A stretch of 36,982 bases of DNA from Oscillospiraceae bacterium (GTDB lineage Bacteria > Bacillota > Clostridia > UBA1381 > UMGS1253), in the NCBI GenBank assembly GCA_015068725.1, contig SVKA01000017.1, positions 1 to 36,982 on the forward strand. Direction: 5' to 3'. The notes beneath the pieces were generated by a model that saw only the letters and a list, made by a program, of their open reading frames with translations, was not told the origin of the DNA and searched no databases. Each line of letters opens with the position of its first letter. Positions within the stretch are counted from its first letter, which is position 1. Below, piece by piece: positions 17,076 to 25,471 of the stretch. Made by a program: the position numbers and the translations under genes.

Positions 17076-17308
17076 GGCTGGACGAAAAATAGCGTAGATT
17101 GGACAAACCGAACCCGCAGGGGTTACCCGAAGTCGTACTTGTGTACGACGAGAGGTGAGGTTTGTTCAAAACACAAGGCATATACAAAAAGAAATTCGCC
17201 CAATGGCGAATTTCTTTTTTAAGTTTTATGTTATTTTAGCCATATCAATCAAAAGGCTTTGTTGTGCATTTTATACGCCTTGTGTGGTGTACGCATTTTG
17301 CTACAGCC
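17076..17308 (+). repeat. Dispersed structured repeat, copy A (233 bp)
   Basis: This element starts GGCTGGACG and ends GCTACAGCC, and matches copy B (23409-23178, opposite orientation). The first 104 bp differ at 5 positions and the last 32 bp at 1; the middle is looser. It contains nested inverted repeats: GGCTG/CAGCC at the ends, ACAAACC (17103-17109) with GGTTTGT (17159-17165), AACCC/GGGTT, GTCGTAC/GTACGAC, and ACACAAGGC (17171-17179) with GCCTTGTGT (17277-17285). A 12-bp hairpin at 17189-17216 is followed by Ts and could terminate serS read-through. No credible coding frame is present. It could be a MITE-like element or a structured RNA. Confidence 0.85.
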
Positions 17309-17324
17309 ATTTTTTAACTATCCC

Positions 17325-17966
17325 TTACTTATATCTTTTATATAATTCCTCATATATATCGTGCCAGTCAAGTCCACGCTCACAAAGCATAACCGACAAA
17401 TGATACATAAGGTCTGCAACCTCGTACTGAATTTCGTCCTTGCTTGCGTTTTTGGCACCGATAATAACCTCGGCAGTTTCTTCGCCGACCTTTTTAAGAA
17501 TTTTATCAATTCCTTTATCAAAGAGATAATTTGTATATGAGCCTTCCTTGGGGTTATCGCGTCTGTCCTCAATTACCTTGTATACGTCAGAGAAAATACC
17601 CGCATCAGCGCCGTTTGCTGTTTCTACCTCACAAAGCTCACCATTTTCATCTGCTTTGCGGTAAAAGCACGAAAAATTGCCAGTATGACACGCACTGCCG
17701 TCAGGCTTTACCTTCAAAACAAGAGTATCGCCATCACAATCGAGATAAATCTCACAAACATTCATAAAATGTCCCGAGGTTTCACCCTTTACCCACAGCT
17801 TTTGTCTGCTTCTTGAATAAAATGTTGCCTTTTTTGTTTCAAGAGTCATTTTTAAAGACTCTTCGTTCATATATGCAACCATAAGTACACGATTTGTGTC
17901 AAAATCCTGCACAACCGCAGGCACAAGTCCCTTTTCATCAAATTTTACAGCTTCTGTCAAGCTCAT
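17325..17966 (-). CDS. hisIE: Bifunctional phosphoribosyl-AMP cyclohydrolase / phosphoribosyl-ATP pyrophosphatase
   Basis: HisIE carries out the second and third steps of histidine synthesis. The 213-residue fusion has a HisI domain (about 1-105) with [29 protein letters not shown] and zinc-binding cysteines (LDCDGD, ACHTG). The HisE all-alpha domain follows (about 120-213) with [16 protein letters not shown] and [11 protein letters not shown]. It is the last gene of the hisZ-G-A-IE unit, 23 bases after hisA. It ends 17 bases from repeat copy A, with no separate terminator seen. Confidence 0.96.
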   Translation of the reverse strand: MSLTEAVKFDEKGLVPAVVQDFDTNRVLMVAYMNEESLKMTLETKKATFYSRSRQKLWVKGETSGHFMNVCEIYLDCDGDTLVLKVKPDGSACHTGNFSCFYRKADENGELCEVETANGADAGIFSDVYKVIEDRRDNPKEGSYTNYLFDKGIDKILKKVGEETAEVIIGAKNASKDEIQYEVADLMYHLSVMLCERGLDWHDIYEELYKRYK

Positions 17967-17989
17967 TTTAATTCGCCGTCCTTTATTTA

Positions 17990-18715
17990 TTATAAATTTT
18001 TTGTTTTTTCTATCGCTTCGGTCAAATCGACGCGCCCTGTATAAAGCGCCTTTCCAACAATGACGCCCTCTACACCAGTGCCTTCAAGCGCAAGTATATC
18101 ATCAAGGCTTCCTATTCCACCAGATGCTATAACGTCGACATCCGGCACTGCCGCAGCCATTTCGCGCATCGCATCAACATTTGAACCGCCAAGCGTGCCA
18201 TCGGTTGAAATATCTGTATACACAATCGTTTTTACGCCCATGTCCTGCATCTGTTTTGCAAACTGAACTGCGCCAAGCGTACTCACTTTTTCCCAACCAT
18301 GCGTAGCGACAAATCCATCTTTGGCATCTATGCCAACCACGATGCTCTCTGCGCCGAAACGCTCTATTGCCTTTTTCACAAACCCGGGATCCGAAACCGC
18401 TACTGTACCAAGTATAACACGTTTTACGCCCAATGACAAGCGTTTTTCTATATCTTCAAGGCATCTTACGCCGCCGCCCGTCTGCACGCTTACATTTACG
18501 CTCTCACAAATGCTTTTTATTGCCTGTGCGCTCACGCTTTCGCCCGCAAGCGCTCCATCAAGGTCAACAACGTGAATATACTGCGCTCCAAGCAATTCCC
18601 ACTTTTTCGCCATCTCGGCAGGGCTATCGCCATATACTGTAACATCGTCAAAGCGTCCCTTAAACAATCTTACACATTTTCCGTCCTTTATATCTATCGC
18701 AGGGTATAATCTCAT
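17990..18715 (-). CDS. hisA: ProFAR isomerase HisA
   Basis: HisA opens the ribose of ProFAR to give PRFAR, the fourth step of histidine synthesis. The 241-residue TIM barrel shows PAIDIKDG with the catalytic aspartate at residue 8, the phosphate-binding TGGGVR and ASGGIGS, and the second catalytic aspartate in [12 protein letters not shown]. It starts two bases after hisG, with GGAGGAAGG lying in the hisG 3' end. Its normal product acceptor, HisHF, is not encoded in this window. Confidence 0.97.
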   Translation of the reverse strand: MRLYPAIDIKDGKCVRLFKGRFDDVTVYGDSPAEMAKKWELLGAQYIHVVDLDGALAGESVSAQAIKSICESVNVSVQTGGGVRCLEDIEKRLSLGVKRVILGTVAVSDPGFVKKAIERFGAESIVVGIDAKDGFVATHGWEKVSTLGAVQFAKQMQDMGVKTIVYTDISTDGTLGGSNVDAMREMAAAVPDVDVIASGGIGSLDDILALEGTGVEGVIVGKALYTGRVDLTEAIEKTKNL

Positions 18716-18717
18716 TT

Positions 18718-19365
18718 TCAGCCTTCCTCCGTATCCATAACCGCTTTCATCTTTGATACAATCTCAAGAATTCTTTCGCGCTCCATCTTCATGCTTACTC
18801 TGTTTACAACAAAGCGCGCCGATATGTCGCATATCGTTTCAAGCACACAAAGCCCGTTCTCTTGAAGGGTTTTTCCCGACTCCACAATATCGACAATAAC
18901 CTCGGAAAGTCCTACAAGCGGCGCAAGCTCGACCGAGCCGTGAAGCTTTATTATTTCAACAGTACGTCCTTTTTCGCGGAAAAAGTAATTTCTCGCAATA
19001 TTTGTAAATTTTGATGCAACGCGCAGATTATTCGTAGTCGAAAGCTGTGAGCGCATTTTTTCAGGGCCGCACACACACATACGGCATTTGCCGACGCCAA
19101 GGTCTATCATTTCATAAAGATTTCTTCCTTCTTCGAGAAGCGTATCTTTACCCACTACTCCTATATCAGCCGCTCCGTACTCAACGTATGTCGGCACATC
19201 CGACGCCTTTACAAGTATAAACTTTACTTTGTTTTTTTCATCAGTAAATATAAGCTTGCGGCTTTTTTTCCTCATTTCTGAGCAGTCAAGCCCGATTTTT
19301 TCAAACAAATCCATCGAAATTTCGGCAAGTCTTCCCTTTGCAAGCGCTATTGTTAAGTATTTCAT
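18718..19365 (-). CDS. hisG: ATP phosphoribosyltransferase, short form HisG
   Basis: HisG makes phosphoribosyl-ATP, the committed step of histidine synthesis. At 215 residues this is the short form, which lacks the C-terminal feedback domain and needs HisZ. Motifs include [22 protein letters not shown] and a PRPP-binding segment near [13 protein letters not shown]. Its ATG overlaps the hisZ TGA (ATGA), fitting co-translation of the two partners of the hetero-octamer. Confidence 0.96.
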   Translation of the reverse strand: MKYLTIALAKGRLAEISMDLFEKIGLDCSEMRKKSRKLIFTDEKNKVKFILVKASDVPTYVEYGAADIGVVGKDTLLEEGRNLYEMIDLGVGKCRMCVCGPEKMRSQLSTTNNLRVASKFTNIARNYFFREKGRTVEIIKLHGSVELAPLVGLSEVIVDIVESGKTLQENGLCVLETICDISARFVVNRVSMKMERERILEIVSKMKAVMDTEEG

Positions 19366-20618
19366 AGCGTCATAGCCTCCTTTATCTCGTCAAGGCAAAG
19401 TGTTTTTGCTCCTCCGTCTTCTGTGTATACCTCTATCTCATTTTCGCCCGCTGCTTTTATAACGATATCTGTTTTGCGCTCCTTTGCAAACAAAAGTGCT
19501 TTTTTAGCATCATCACTTTCATAATAGTTTTCTATTATAAAGCCCATCTTACGAAGCTTTGTTGCCATCATATAAGCATTTGAAATGTCGTGTTTCATCA
19601 TAATAACGGCATCTGCATTCTTTGTTTTAATCGGCTTTTCCTGTCTTATAAGTGCCGACAAAACGCGGTTTACGCCAATGGCAATGCCTACCGCACTCAT
19701 ATCTTTGCCGAAGCTTCCAATAAGTGAGTCGTATCTGCCGCCGCCGCATACCGAAAAGCCCACATCATACGTTACACCCTTAAAAATTACGCCCGTATAA
19801 TAGTCAATGCTCTGAAGCATGCCAAGGTCGATAGATACATATTTTTCAAGTCCGCACTCACAGATTATAGAATAAACATTTTTTAAATTCTCAAGCGCAG
19901 CAGCCGAGCGTTTATTAAGAGAAGGTGCATTTGCCTTGTCAAACACCTCTGCGCCGCCAAACAGATACGGCATACGACACAAAAGCTGCTTTATCTCGCT
20001 TTGCGTGTCGTATTTTTCTACAACCTTCTCTATCGAAAACGAATCCTTAAAGTCAATCATAGTGCGTATTTTTTCAAAATCCTCATCATCAAGGCCAATC
20101 TGCTCGGCAAGCCCTTTGAAAAATTCAACCTGACCGATGTCAATCTGAAATTCATCAAGACCTGCGCTTAAAAGCGCATTGATAGCAATAACAATCGCCT
20201 CTGCATCAGCCTCTGACGAGCTATCACCAATAAGCTCAATGCCCGCCTGGGTAAATTCAGAGCTTTGCGCCGAGGCAGATCCATTATAACGAAACGCATC
20301 AGCCACATAACAAAGTCTTGCCGGAAGAGGCTCATTATACTTTGTGCCCATAACACGCGCAATTGAGGTTGTAATATCGCCGCGAAGCGCCAATGTACGT
20401 CCCTGTGCATCAAAAAACTTGAAAAGCTTTTGCGGCGAAACGTCTCCTGCACTCTCGGAATATATGTCAATATACTCAAAAGCAGGCGTCTGAATTGTTT
20501 TATATCCATAAGACGCAAACACCTGAGCAATTTTATTTTCAATAGACTGCTTTGCCATACATTCGTGTGGCAAATAATCCATTACACCTTCCGGTGTATG
20601 ATATTTTAAATTAAGCAT
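19362..20618 (-). CDS. hisZ: ATP phosphoribosyltransferase regulatory subunit HisZ
   Basis: HisZ is a histidyl-tRNA synthetase paralogue without aminoacylation activity that makes short HisG active and histidine-sensitive. The 418-residue protein keeps the class II core ([10 protein letters not shown] near the start, motif 2-like [13 protein letters not shown], and [10 protein letters not shown]). Adjacency to short hisG separates it from HisS. I chose ATG 20618 with GGGATGTG upstream; an in-frame TTG at 20633 is less likely. It is the first gene of the operon and follows a consensus promoter. Confidence 0.92.
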   Translation of the reverse strand: MLNLKYHTPEGVMDYLPHECMAKQSIENKIAQVFASYGYKTIQTPAFEYIDIYSESAGDVSPQKLFKFFDAQGRTLALRGDITTSIARVMGTKYNEPLPARLCYVADAFRYNGSASAQSSEFTQAGIELIGDSSSEADAEAIVIAINALLSAGLDEFQIDIGQVEFFKGLAEQIGLDDEDFEKIRTMIDFKDSFSIEKVVEKYDTQSEIKQLLCRMPYLFGGAEVFDKANAPSLNKRSAAALENLKNVYSIICECGLEKYVSIDLGMLQSIDYYTGVIFKGVTYDVGFSVCGGGRYDSLIGSFGKDMSAVGIAIGVNRVLSALIRQEKPIKTKNADAVIMMKHDISNAYMMATKLRKMGFIIENYYESDDAKKALLFAKERKTDIVIKAAGENEIEVYTEDGGAKTLCLDEIKEAMTL

Positions 20619-20643
20619 TTTATCACATCCCAAAACAATTTAC

Positions 20644-20671
20644 ATCTTTATCACGCTAAAGCGATAAAGAT
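20644..20671. promoter_or_regulatory. Palindrome at the hisZ transcription start (candidate operator)
   Basis: ATCTTTATC (20652-20644 region) and GATAAAGAT (20663-20671) form a perfect 9-bp inverted repeat around ACGCTAAAGC. It abuts the minus-strand -10, so it covers the expected start site. Repressor operator or 5' RNA hairpin are both possible; the cognate regulator is unknown. Confidence 0.6.
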
Positions 20672-20700
20672 ATTATATATCCTTATTTTATTTTTGTCAA
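20672..20700 (-). promoter_or_regulatory. Promoter of the hisZ-hisG-hisA-hisIE operon
   Basis: On the minus strand, TTGACA (20700-20695), a 17-nt spacer and TATAAT (20677-20672) match the sigma-A consensus at all 12 positions. Transcription would start near 20665, within the palindrome. Confidence 0.8.
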
Positions 20701-20794
20701 GCATATTATATGTTTTTTTATTTTCTTTCTTATATATAATATATCATATAATCGTAATTTTGCAAACTGTTATATGCTTTTTTTGTGCGCTGTG

Positions 20795-20823
20795 TTGTAA
20801 ATCGGTAATTTTTGTGGTATAAT
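20795..20823 (+). promoter_or_regulatory. Promoter of the carbon-nitrogen hydrolase gene
   Basis: TTGTAA (20795-20800), a 17-nt spacer and TATAAT (20818-20823) lie 51 bases ahead of the start codon, divergent from the his promoter. Confidence 0.65.
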
Positions 20824-20874
20824 TGACACATGCCCAATTATATAATATACAATTTAAAAAACAAGGAGCAAGAT

Positions 20875-21687
20875 ATGTTAAATATAACTGTCGTACAACC
20901 CCGATATTTTAGTGGAAATAATCCTGATGAAAAAATTGCTGAATTTTTAATCAATCAACTTGAATCAGTATCTGAAGGCGGGCTGATTGTTTTGCCTGAA
21001 TATTCAAATGCAGGCGGTTTATCAGATATTGATAGTGAATTGGCAGCTTTACCACGTGCTGAAATTATGTTAAAAAAAGCATCTGAGATTTCTAAAAATA
21101 AAGGTTCGTATGTTTCAATAAATGTATTACAAAAACGCACAGATGAGATTAAAAACAGCACATATTTATTTGATAAAAACGGAGAAGTAGCATTTATTTA
21201 TGACAAACAGCATCTTCCCCCATCAGAGATAAAACTTGGAGTAAAAGCAGGAAATGATTCAGGAAAATGTCAGTGCTTATGTGAACTGGACGGTATTAAA
21301 TTTGGATTTATGACTTGCTATGACGTTTATTTCAACGAACAAATTGAACATATCGCAAAAGGTCAGCCTGACATCATACTCATTCCCGGATATCAACGTG
21401 GTGAACGTATCGATATAATACATGCACAAGCAAAACTAACTGCATTTCGTTGCAATGCCTATGTTGCAAGGTCTTCTTACTCGATGGATAGTGATGAATA
21501 TGGCGGATGTTCTATGATTGTAGCGCCCGATGGAAAAATACTAAAAAATATGGGCAAAGAGATCGGAAGCATATCTGTAAATATAAATCCATTTGAAAAA
21601 TATATGAGATCTGCGGGGTACGGCGAAAACAAAGTCCGAAACGACGAATTTATTTCGGCGGGATTGTGTCCGCAAGCGTTTGAATAA
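20875..21687 (+). CDS. Carbon-nitrogen hydrolase (nitrilase superfamily amidase)
   Basis: This 270-residue member of the nitrilase superfamily hydrolyses a non-peptide C-N bond in a small amide or carbamoyl compound; the substrate is unknown. The catalytic triad is visible: Glu42 in LPEYSNAGG, Lys111 in YDKQHLPP and Cys148 in FMTCYDVYF. I chose ATG 20875 with AAGGAG at 20863-20868; an in-frame ATG at 20830 lies only 7 bases past the -10. Its codons look more A/T-ending than those of its immediate neighbours, which hints at a separate history. It is transcribed divergently from hisZ and ends 78 bases before the M18 gene. Confidence 0.88.
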   Translation: MLNITVVQPRYFSGNNPDEKIAEFLINQLESVSEGGLIVLPEYSNAGGLSDIDSELAALPRAEIMLKKASEISKNKGSYVSINVLQKRTDEIKNSTYLFDKNGEVAFIYDKQHLPPSEIKLGVKAGNDSGKCQCLCELDGIKFGFMTCYDVYFNEQIEHIAKGQPDIILIPGYQRGERIDIIHAQAKLTAFRCNAYVARSSYSMDSDEYGGCSMIVAPDGKILKNMGKEIGSISVNINPFEKYMRSAGYGENKVRNDEFISAGLCPQAFE

Positions 21688-21688
21688 T

Positions 21689-21718
21689 TTGCATCTAAGT
21701 TGTGTATTATGGTATACT
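21689..21718 (+). promoter_or_regulatory. Promoter of the M18 aminopeptidase gene
   Basis: TTGCAT (21689-21694), an 18-nt spacer and TATACT (21713-21718) lie 47 bases ahead of the ATG. Confidence 0.5.
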
Positions 21719-21765
21719 AAATATAATCGGATATAAATTTATTATTTTATACAGGAGGAATATAT

Positions 21766-23178
21766 ATGAGCGACAAAACTTTATTTGAAACACTTTCATA
21801 TTCACCAAAGCATGTAAACGAAGCACTTTCGCCCGAGCTTGTAAAAGAGGCGTTTAACTACTGCGAAGGTTATAAGAATTTTCTCTCGCTTGGAAAAACC
21901 GAGCGCGAATCGTGCGCACTTTCTAAAAAAATTGCCGAAGAAAACGGCTTTGTCGAGCTTTGTAAAAAAGACACATTAAAGCCCGGCGACAAGGTTTATA
22001 CCATAAATAATAAAAAGGCAATACTTCTTGCAATAATCGGCAAAGACTCTATCGAAAACGGCGTAAATCTTGTTGGTTCTCACATCGATTCACCAAGAAT
22101 TGACTTAAAATCGCGCCCGCTTTTCGAGGACGAAAACATGGCATGGTTTAAAACGCAGTATTACGGCGGAATTAAAAAATATCAGTGGCTCGCACTCCCA
22201 CTTGCAATGCATGGCACAATCTGCAAAACTGATGGCACAAGTGTTGACATCTGCATTGGCGAGGACGAGTCAGATCCAGTATTTACAATAACAGACCTTC
22301 TGCCTCACCTTTCACAAGACCAGATGCAACAGCAGCTTGCAAAAGCATTTGATGCAGACAACTTTCATGTGCTGCTTGGCTCTATGGCAAAGGGCGATGA
22401 CGAAATCAAGGAAAAGGTTAAATTCAACGTTCTTTCTATGCTCTACGATAAATACGGCGTAACCGAACAGGATTTTACAAGCGCAGAAATCGAGTTTGTG
22501 CCCTCGGGAAAAGCCCGCGACGTAGGCCTTGACCGCGGCTTTATCGGCTCATACGGTCAGGATGACAGAGTTTGTGCATACGCATCGCTTAAAGCGATTA
22601 CAGATGCGTGCAAAAATGATATTCCAAACAAAACCGCTATGTGTATGCTCGTTGACAAAGAAGAAATAGGTTCAATGGGACAAACGGGTATGAGGTCGCG
22701 TTTCTTTGAATTGACACTTTGCGAAATTATATCAAAGCTTACGGGCAGCTGCGACGCATATGAGCTAAACCGTACACTTTCAAACAGTGATTGCCTCTCT
22801 GCCGACGTTGGCGCCGCGTATGACCCGCAATACCCATCAGTACACGACAAAAAGAACGCAGGCTTTGCAGGTCGCGGCGTGCTTATATCAAAATATACCG
22901 GCGGTCGTGGCAAATCCGATTCGAGCGATGCAAACGCAGAATTTGTTGCACGAATCCGCAAAATTTTTAATGATAACGATGTTTTGTGGCAAAACGGCGA
23001 GCTTGGCAAGGTTGATGTCGGCGGCGGCGGAACGATTGCACAGTACGTTGCAAATCTCGGCCTTAATGTGCTCGACTGCGGAACTCCGATTTTGTGTATG
23101 CACGCACCGTTCGAGCTTGCAAGCAAGTTTGACTGTTATATGACGTATAAGGCATACCTTGCCTTCTTTGAAGCATAG
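21766..23178 (+). CDS. M18 family metallo-aminopeptidase
   Basis: This is a 470-residue cytosolic dinuclear zinc aminopeptidase of the aspartyl/lysyl aminopeptidase I type. Metal and catalytic motifs are visible: VGSHIDSPR with His106 and Asp108, DKEEIGSMGQTGMRS with the catalytic Glu pair, DVGAAYDPQYP, and CMHAPFELASKFD with the last histidine ligand. It trims N-terminal residues from peptides; acidic residues are usual, but substrate preference cannot be read here. GGAGGAA precedes the ATG. The G of its TAG stop is also the first base of repeat copy B. Confidence 0.95.
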   Translation: MSDKTLFETLSYSPKHVNEALSPELVKEAFNYCEGYKNFLSLGKTERESCALSKKIAEENGFVELCKKDTLKPGDKVYTINNKKAILLAIIGKDSIENGVNLVGSHIDSPRIDLKSRPLFEDENMAWFKTQYYGGIKKYQWLALPLAMHGTICKTDGTSVDICIGEDESDPVFTITDLLPHLSQDQMQQQLAKAFDADNFHVLLGSMAKGDDEIKEKVKFNVLSMLYDKYGVTEQDFTSAEIEFVPSGKARDVGLDRGFIGSYGQDDRVCAYASLKAITDACKNDIPNKTAMCMLVDKEEIGSMGQTGMRSRFFELTLCEIISKLTGSCDAYELNRTLSNSDCLSADVGAAYDPQYPSVHDKKNAGFAGRGVLISKYTGGRGKSDSSDANAEFVARIRKIFNDNDVLWQNGELGKVDVGGGGTIAQYVANLGLNVLDCGTPILCMHAPFELASKFDCYMTYKAYLAFFEA

Positions 23179-23409
23179 GCTGTAGCAAAATGCGCACACC
23201 ACACAAGGCAAAGAAGGTATATAACAAAGATTTTTGATTAATTAATATAGCTAACATAAAACTCTAAGAAGGAATTCGCCCAAGCACGAATTCCTTTTAT
23301 AATACGCCTTGTGTTTTGAACAAACCTCGCCTCTCGTCGTACACCAGTACGACTTCGGGTAACCCCTACGGGCTTGGTTTGTCCAATCTACGCTATTTTT
23401 CGTCCAGCC
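23178..23409 (-). repeat. Dispersed structured repeat, copy B (232 bp, inverted relative to copy A)
   Basis: Read on the minus strand from 23409, this starts GGCTGGACG and ends GCTACAGCC. Positions 23409-23306 match copy A at 99 of 104 bases, and 23209-23178 at 31 of 32. The same nested inverted repeats are present. The central hairpin is AAGGAATTCG (23269-23278) with CGAATTCCTT (23287-23296). Compared with copy A one A-T pair is replaced by G-C on both sides, keeping pairing. On the plus strand the hairpin is followed by TTTTAT and may terminate M18 transcripts. Its edge touches the M18 stop codon. Confidence 0.85.
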
Positions 23410-23447
23410 CAAAAATGTTTTTTTATGCCATATTTTCAATTTTACTG

Positions 23448-23476
23448 TTTACTTTTTAATGCCAAATTGTTACAAT
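23448..23476 (+). promoter_or_regulatory. Promoter of galU
   Basis: TTTACT (23448-23453), a 17-nt spacer and TACAAT (23471-23476) lie 51 bases ahead of the galU start and outside repeat B. Confidence 0.5.
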
Positions 23477-23527
23477 ATAGTTGTGAATACAAAAAAGCCG
23501 ATACAACACGGCGGATTGGAGATTATT

Positions 23528-24391
23528 ATGAGAGTAAGAAAAGCAGTCATACCTGCAGCAGGACTTGGAACAAGATTTTTACCCGCTACAAAAGCAACTC
23601 CAAAGGAGATGCTCCCGATTGTTGACACACCTACAATTCAGTATATTATAAAGGAAGCTGTCGACAGCGGTATTGAGGATATTTTAATCATCACAGGACG
23701 TACAAAGCGTGCAATTGAGGACCATTTTGACAAGGCGTACGAGCTTGAAACAGAGCTTGAAAAAAGCGGCAAAACAGACCTTTTAAAAATTGCGCAGGAC
23801 ATTTCAAATATGGCAAATATTCACTATGTTCGACAGCAGGAGGCAAAAGGCCTTGGCCACGCAATCCACTGCGCAAAAAGCTTTGTCGGAAACGAGCCGT
23901 TTGCCGTACTTTTGGGCGATGATATAGTGAAATCCGATGTGCCCTGCTTAAAGCAGATGATTGATGTGTACGACAAGTATCAGGCAAGCATTCTCGGCGT
24001 ACAGACTGTATCGCCTGATGATATTTCAAAATACGGCGCAGTTGCGGCAAGCGAGGTTTCGGAGCGTATACACAAGGTGTCAGGCCTTGTTGAAAAGCCG
24101 AAAAAAGAAGAAGCGCCGTCAAATATGGCAATTTTAGGCCGTTATATTATTACACCGAAAATATTTGAGTGTATCGAAAAAACAGGCAAAGGTGCAGGCG
24201 GCGAAATCCAGCTTACAGATGCACTTCGTCTTTTGTGCGATTATGAAGATATGTACGCATACGATTTTATCGGGCGCCGCTATGACGTCGGCAGCAAAAT
24301 GGGCTTTTTGGAAGCAACCGTCGAGTACGCACTCTCACGCGATGACCTTGCAGGTGAATTTATGCAGTATTTGAAAAAAATCGTAAAATAA
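23528..24391 (+). CDS. galU: UTP-glucose-1-phosphate uridylyltransferase
   Basis: GalU makes UDP-glucose for cell-wall glycopolymers, glycolipids and galactose metabolism. The 287-residue protein has the nucleotide-binding PAAGLGTRFLPATKATPKEM near the N-terminus, EAKGLGHAI, the metal-binding LLGDDIV, and the C-terminal GGEIQLTDAL and RRYDVGSKMGFLEA. I chose ATG 23528 with TTGGAG upstream; a longer in-frame start at 23459 lies inside the promoter. hslO follows after 46 bases and may be co-transcribed. Confidence 0.96.
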   Translation: MRVRKAVIPAAGLGTRFLPATKATPKEMLPIVDTPTIQYIIKEAVDSGIEDILIITGRTKRAIEDHFDKAYELETELEKSGKTDLLKIAQDISNMANIHYVRQQEAKGLGHAIHCAKSFVGNEPFAVLLGDDIVKSDVPCLKQMIDVYDKYQASILGVQTVSPDDISKYGAVAASEVSERIHKVSGLVEKPKKEEAPSNMAILGRYIITPKIFECIEKTGKGAGGEIQLTDALRLLCDYEDMYAYDFIGRRYDVGSKMGFLEATVEYALSRDDLAGEFMQYLKKIVK

Positions 24392-24437
24392 ATATCTAAA
24401 ATTTTTGTAATACATCTTTGTCAAGAGGAGAAAATAA

Positions 24438-25319
24438 ATGTCAGATACGATTTTAAGAGGCGTCAGCAATGACGGAAAAATAAGAATATTTGCAGCCGAA
24501 ACCACCGAGCTTGTAAACCGCGCAAGAGAAATTCACCAAAGCTATCCCATCGCCACTGCGGCACTTGGCAGACTTTTGAGCGCGGCAGCTATGATGGGAA
24601 GTATGCTCAAGGGTGAAAACGATTCAATCACACTTCGCATAAAGGGCGATGGCCCGCTCGGAGGCGTTTTGGCGGTAGGAAACTCAAAGGGCGAGGTAAA
24701 AGGCTACAGCGTAAATCCTCTCGTTATGCTTCCCGACAAAACTCCGGGCAAGCTAAATGTAGGCGGCGCAATAGGTAAAGGTACACTCGCCGTTATATGC
24801 GATCTTGGAATGAAAGAGCCATACGTTGCACAAATAGAGCTTGTTTCGGGCGAAATTGCAGAGGATTTGACGGCATATTACGCAATATCCGAGCAGGTGC
24901 CCAGCGCAATCGCTCTCGGCGTGCTTGTTGACACTGACGGAAGCGTCATAAAGGCGGGCGGCTTTATACTTCAGCTTATGCCTGATGCTACCGACGAGGA
25001 TGCAGCAAAGCTTGAAAAGACAGTTTCCTCACTTCCTCCAATAACAACAATGCTGAGCCAGAATATGACCTGCGAGGATATAATTTTCAAAGTTACAGAA
25101 GGCTTTGATATGTTAGTATATAATAACAAAATTATGCCAAAATATAACTGCGACTGTACGCGTGAGCGTGTAGAGCGCGCACTTGTAAGCATGGGCACCG
25201 AGGAAATGCAAAAGCTTATCGACGAGCAGGGCAGCGCAAATCTGACCTGTCAATTCTGTGATAAGGTATACGATTTTTCACGCGAGGAGCTTTGTGAGCT
25301 TTTAAAATCGTGCAAATAA
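24438..25319 (+). CDS. hslO: Redox-regulated holdase chaperone Hsp33
   Basis: Hsp33 is a cytosolic chaperone that is switched on by oxidation, which releases zinc from four cysteines and exposes binding surface. The 293-residue protein has the N-terminal core beginning SDTILRGVSNDGKIRIF, the GDGPLGG and GKLNVGGAIGKGTL segments, and the C-terminal zinc switch CDC (about 236-238) and CQFC (about 269-272). All four cysteines are intact, so the redox switch should work. SD AGAGGAG lies upstream. Confidence 0.97.
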   Translation: MSDTILRGVSNDGKIRIFAAETTELVNRAREIHQSYPIATAALGRLLSAAAMMGSMLKGENDSITLRIKGDGPLGGVLAVGNSKGEVKGYSVNPLVMLPDKTPGKLNVGGAIGKGTLAVICDLGMKEPYVAQIELVSGEIAEDLTAYYAISEQVPSAIALGVLVDTDGSVIKAGGFILQLMPDATDEDAAKLEKTVSSLPPITTMLSQNMTCEDIIFKVTEGFDMLVYNNKIMPKYNCDCTRERVERALVSMGTEEMQKLIDEQGSANLTCQFCDKVYDFSREELCELLKSCK

Positions 25320-25442
25320 AAGTATTTTTTCTAAAAAAGTTAGAAAAAATGCGAAAAAGTTAGCATAACGGCAAAAAAGCGCGATATTTTAAAAAATATC
25401 CCAAAAATGACGATAATCAACCGATTTTGGATAAAAGTTGAG
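25320..25442. other. Spacer with two AT-rich inverted repeats between hslO and the tRNA promoter
   Basis: ATTTTTTCTAA (25324 region) pairs with TTAGAAAAAAT, and GATATTTT pairs with AAAATATC around 25382-25400. Neither is followed by a T-run, so they are poor terminators on the plus strand. I see no gene here. Confidence 0.4.
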
Positions 25443-25471
25443 TTGACATGGTCACATGTTTTCTGTATAAT
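25443..25471 (+). promoter_or_regulatory. Consensus promoter of the tRNA cluster
   Basis: TTGACA (25443-25448), a 17-nt spacer and TATAAT (25466-25471) match the sigma-A consensus fully. Seven bases on lies GTCGCTCGCGAG (25479-25490), nearly identical to the block after the left-edge stable-RNA promoter. The first tRNA begins 43 bases after the -10. Confidence 0.9.

Noticed and set aside
17037-17222. Short frames in the two repeat copies giving similar peptides (also 23251-23439)
   Set aside because: The similarity comes from the DNA repeat. Neither has a ribosome site, and base changes follow stem pairing rather than codons.
19362-20618. Calling this gene hisS (histidyl-tRNA synthetase)
   Set aside because: It overlaps a short-form hisG that requires HisZ, and it starts with the HisZ-type [10 protein letters not shown] segment. 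HisS would normally sit beside aspS.
22557-23126. 189-codon minus-strand open frame opposite the M18 gene
   Set aside because: It is antisense to motif-bearing aminopeptidase sequence, is Ser/Pro-rich and has no ribosome site.
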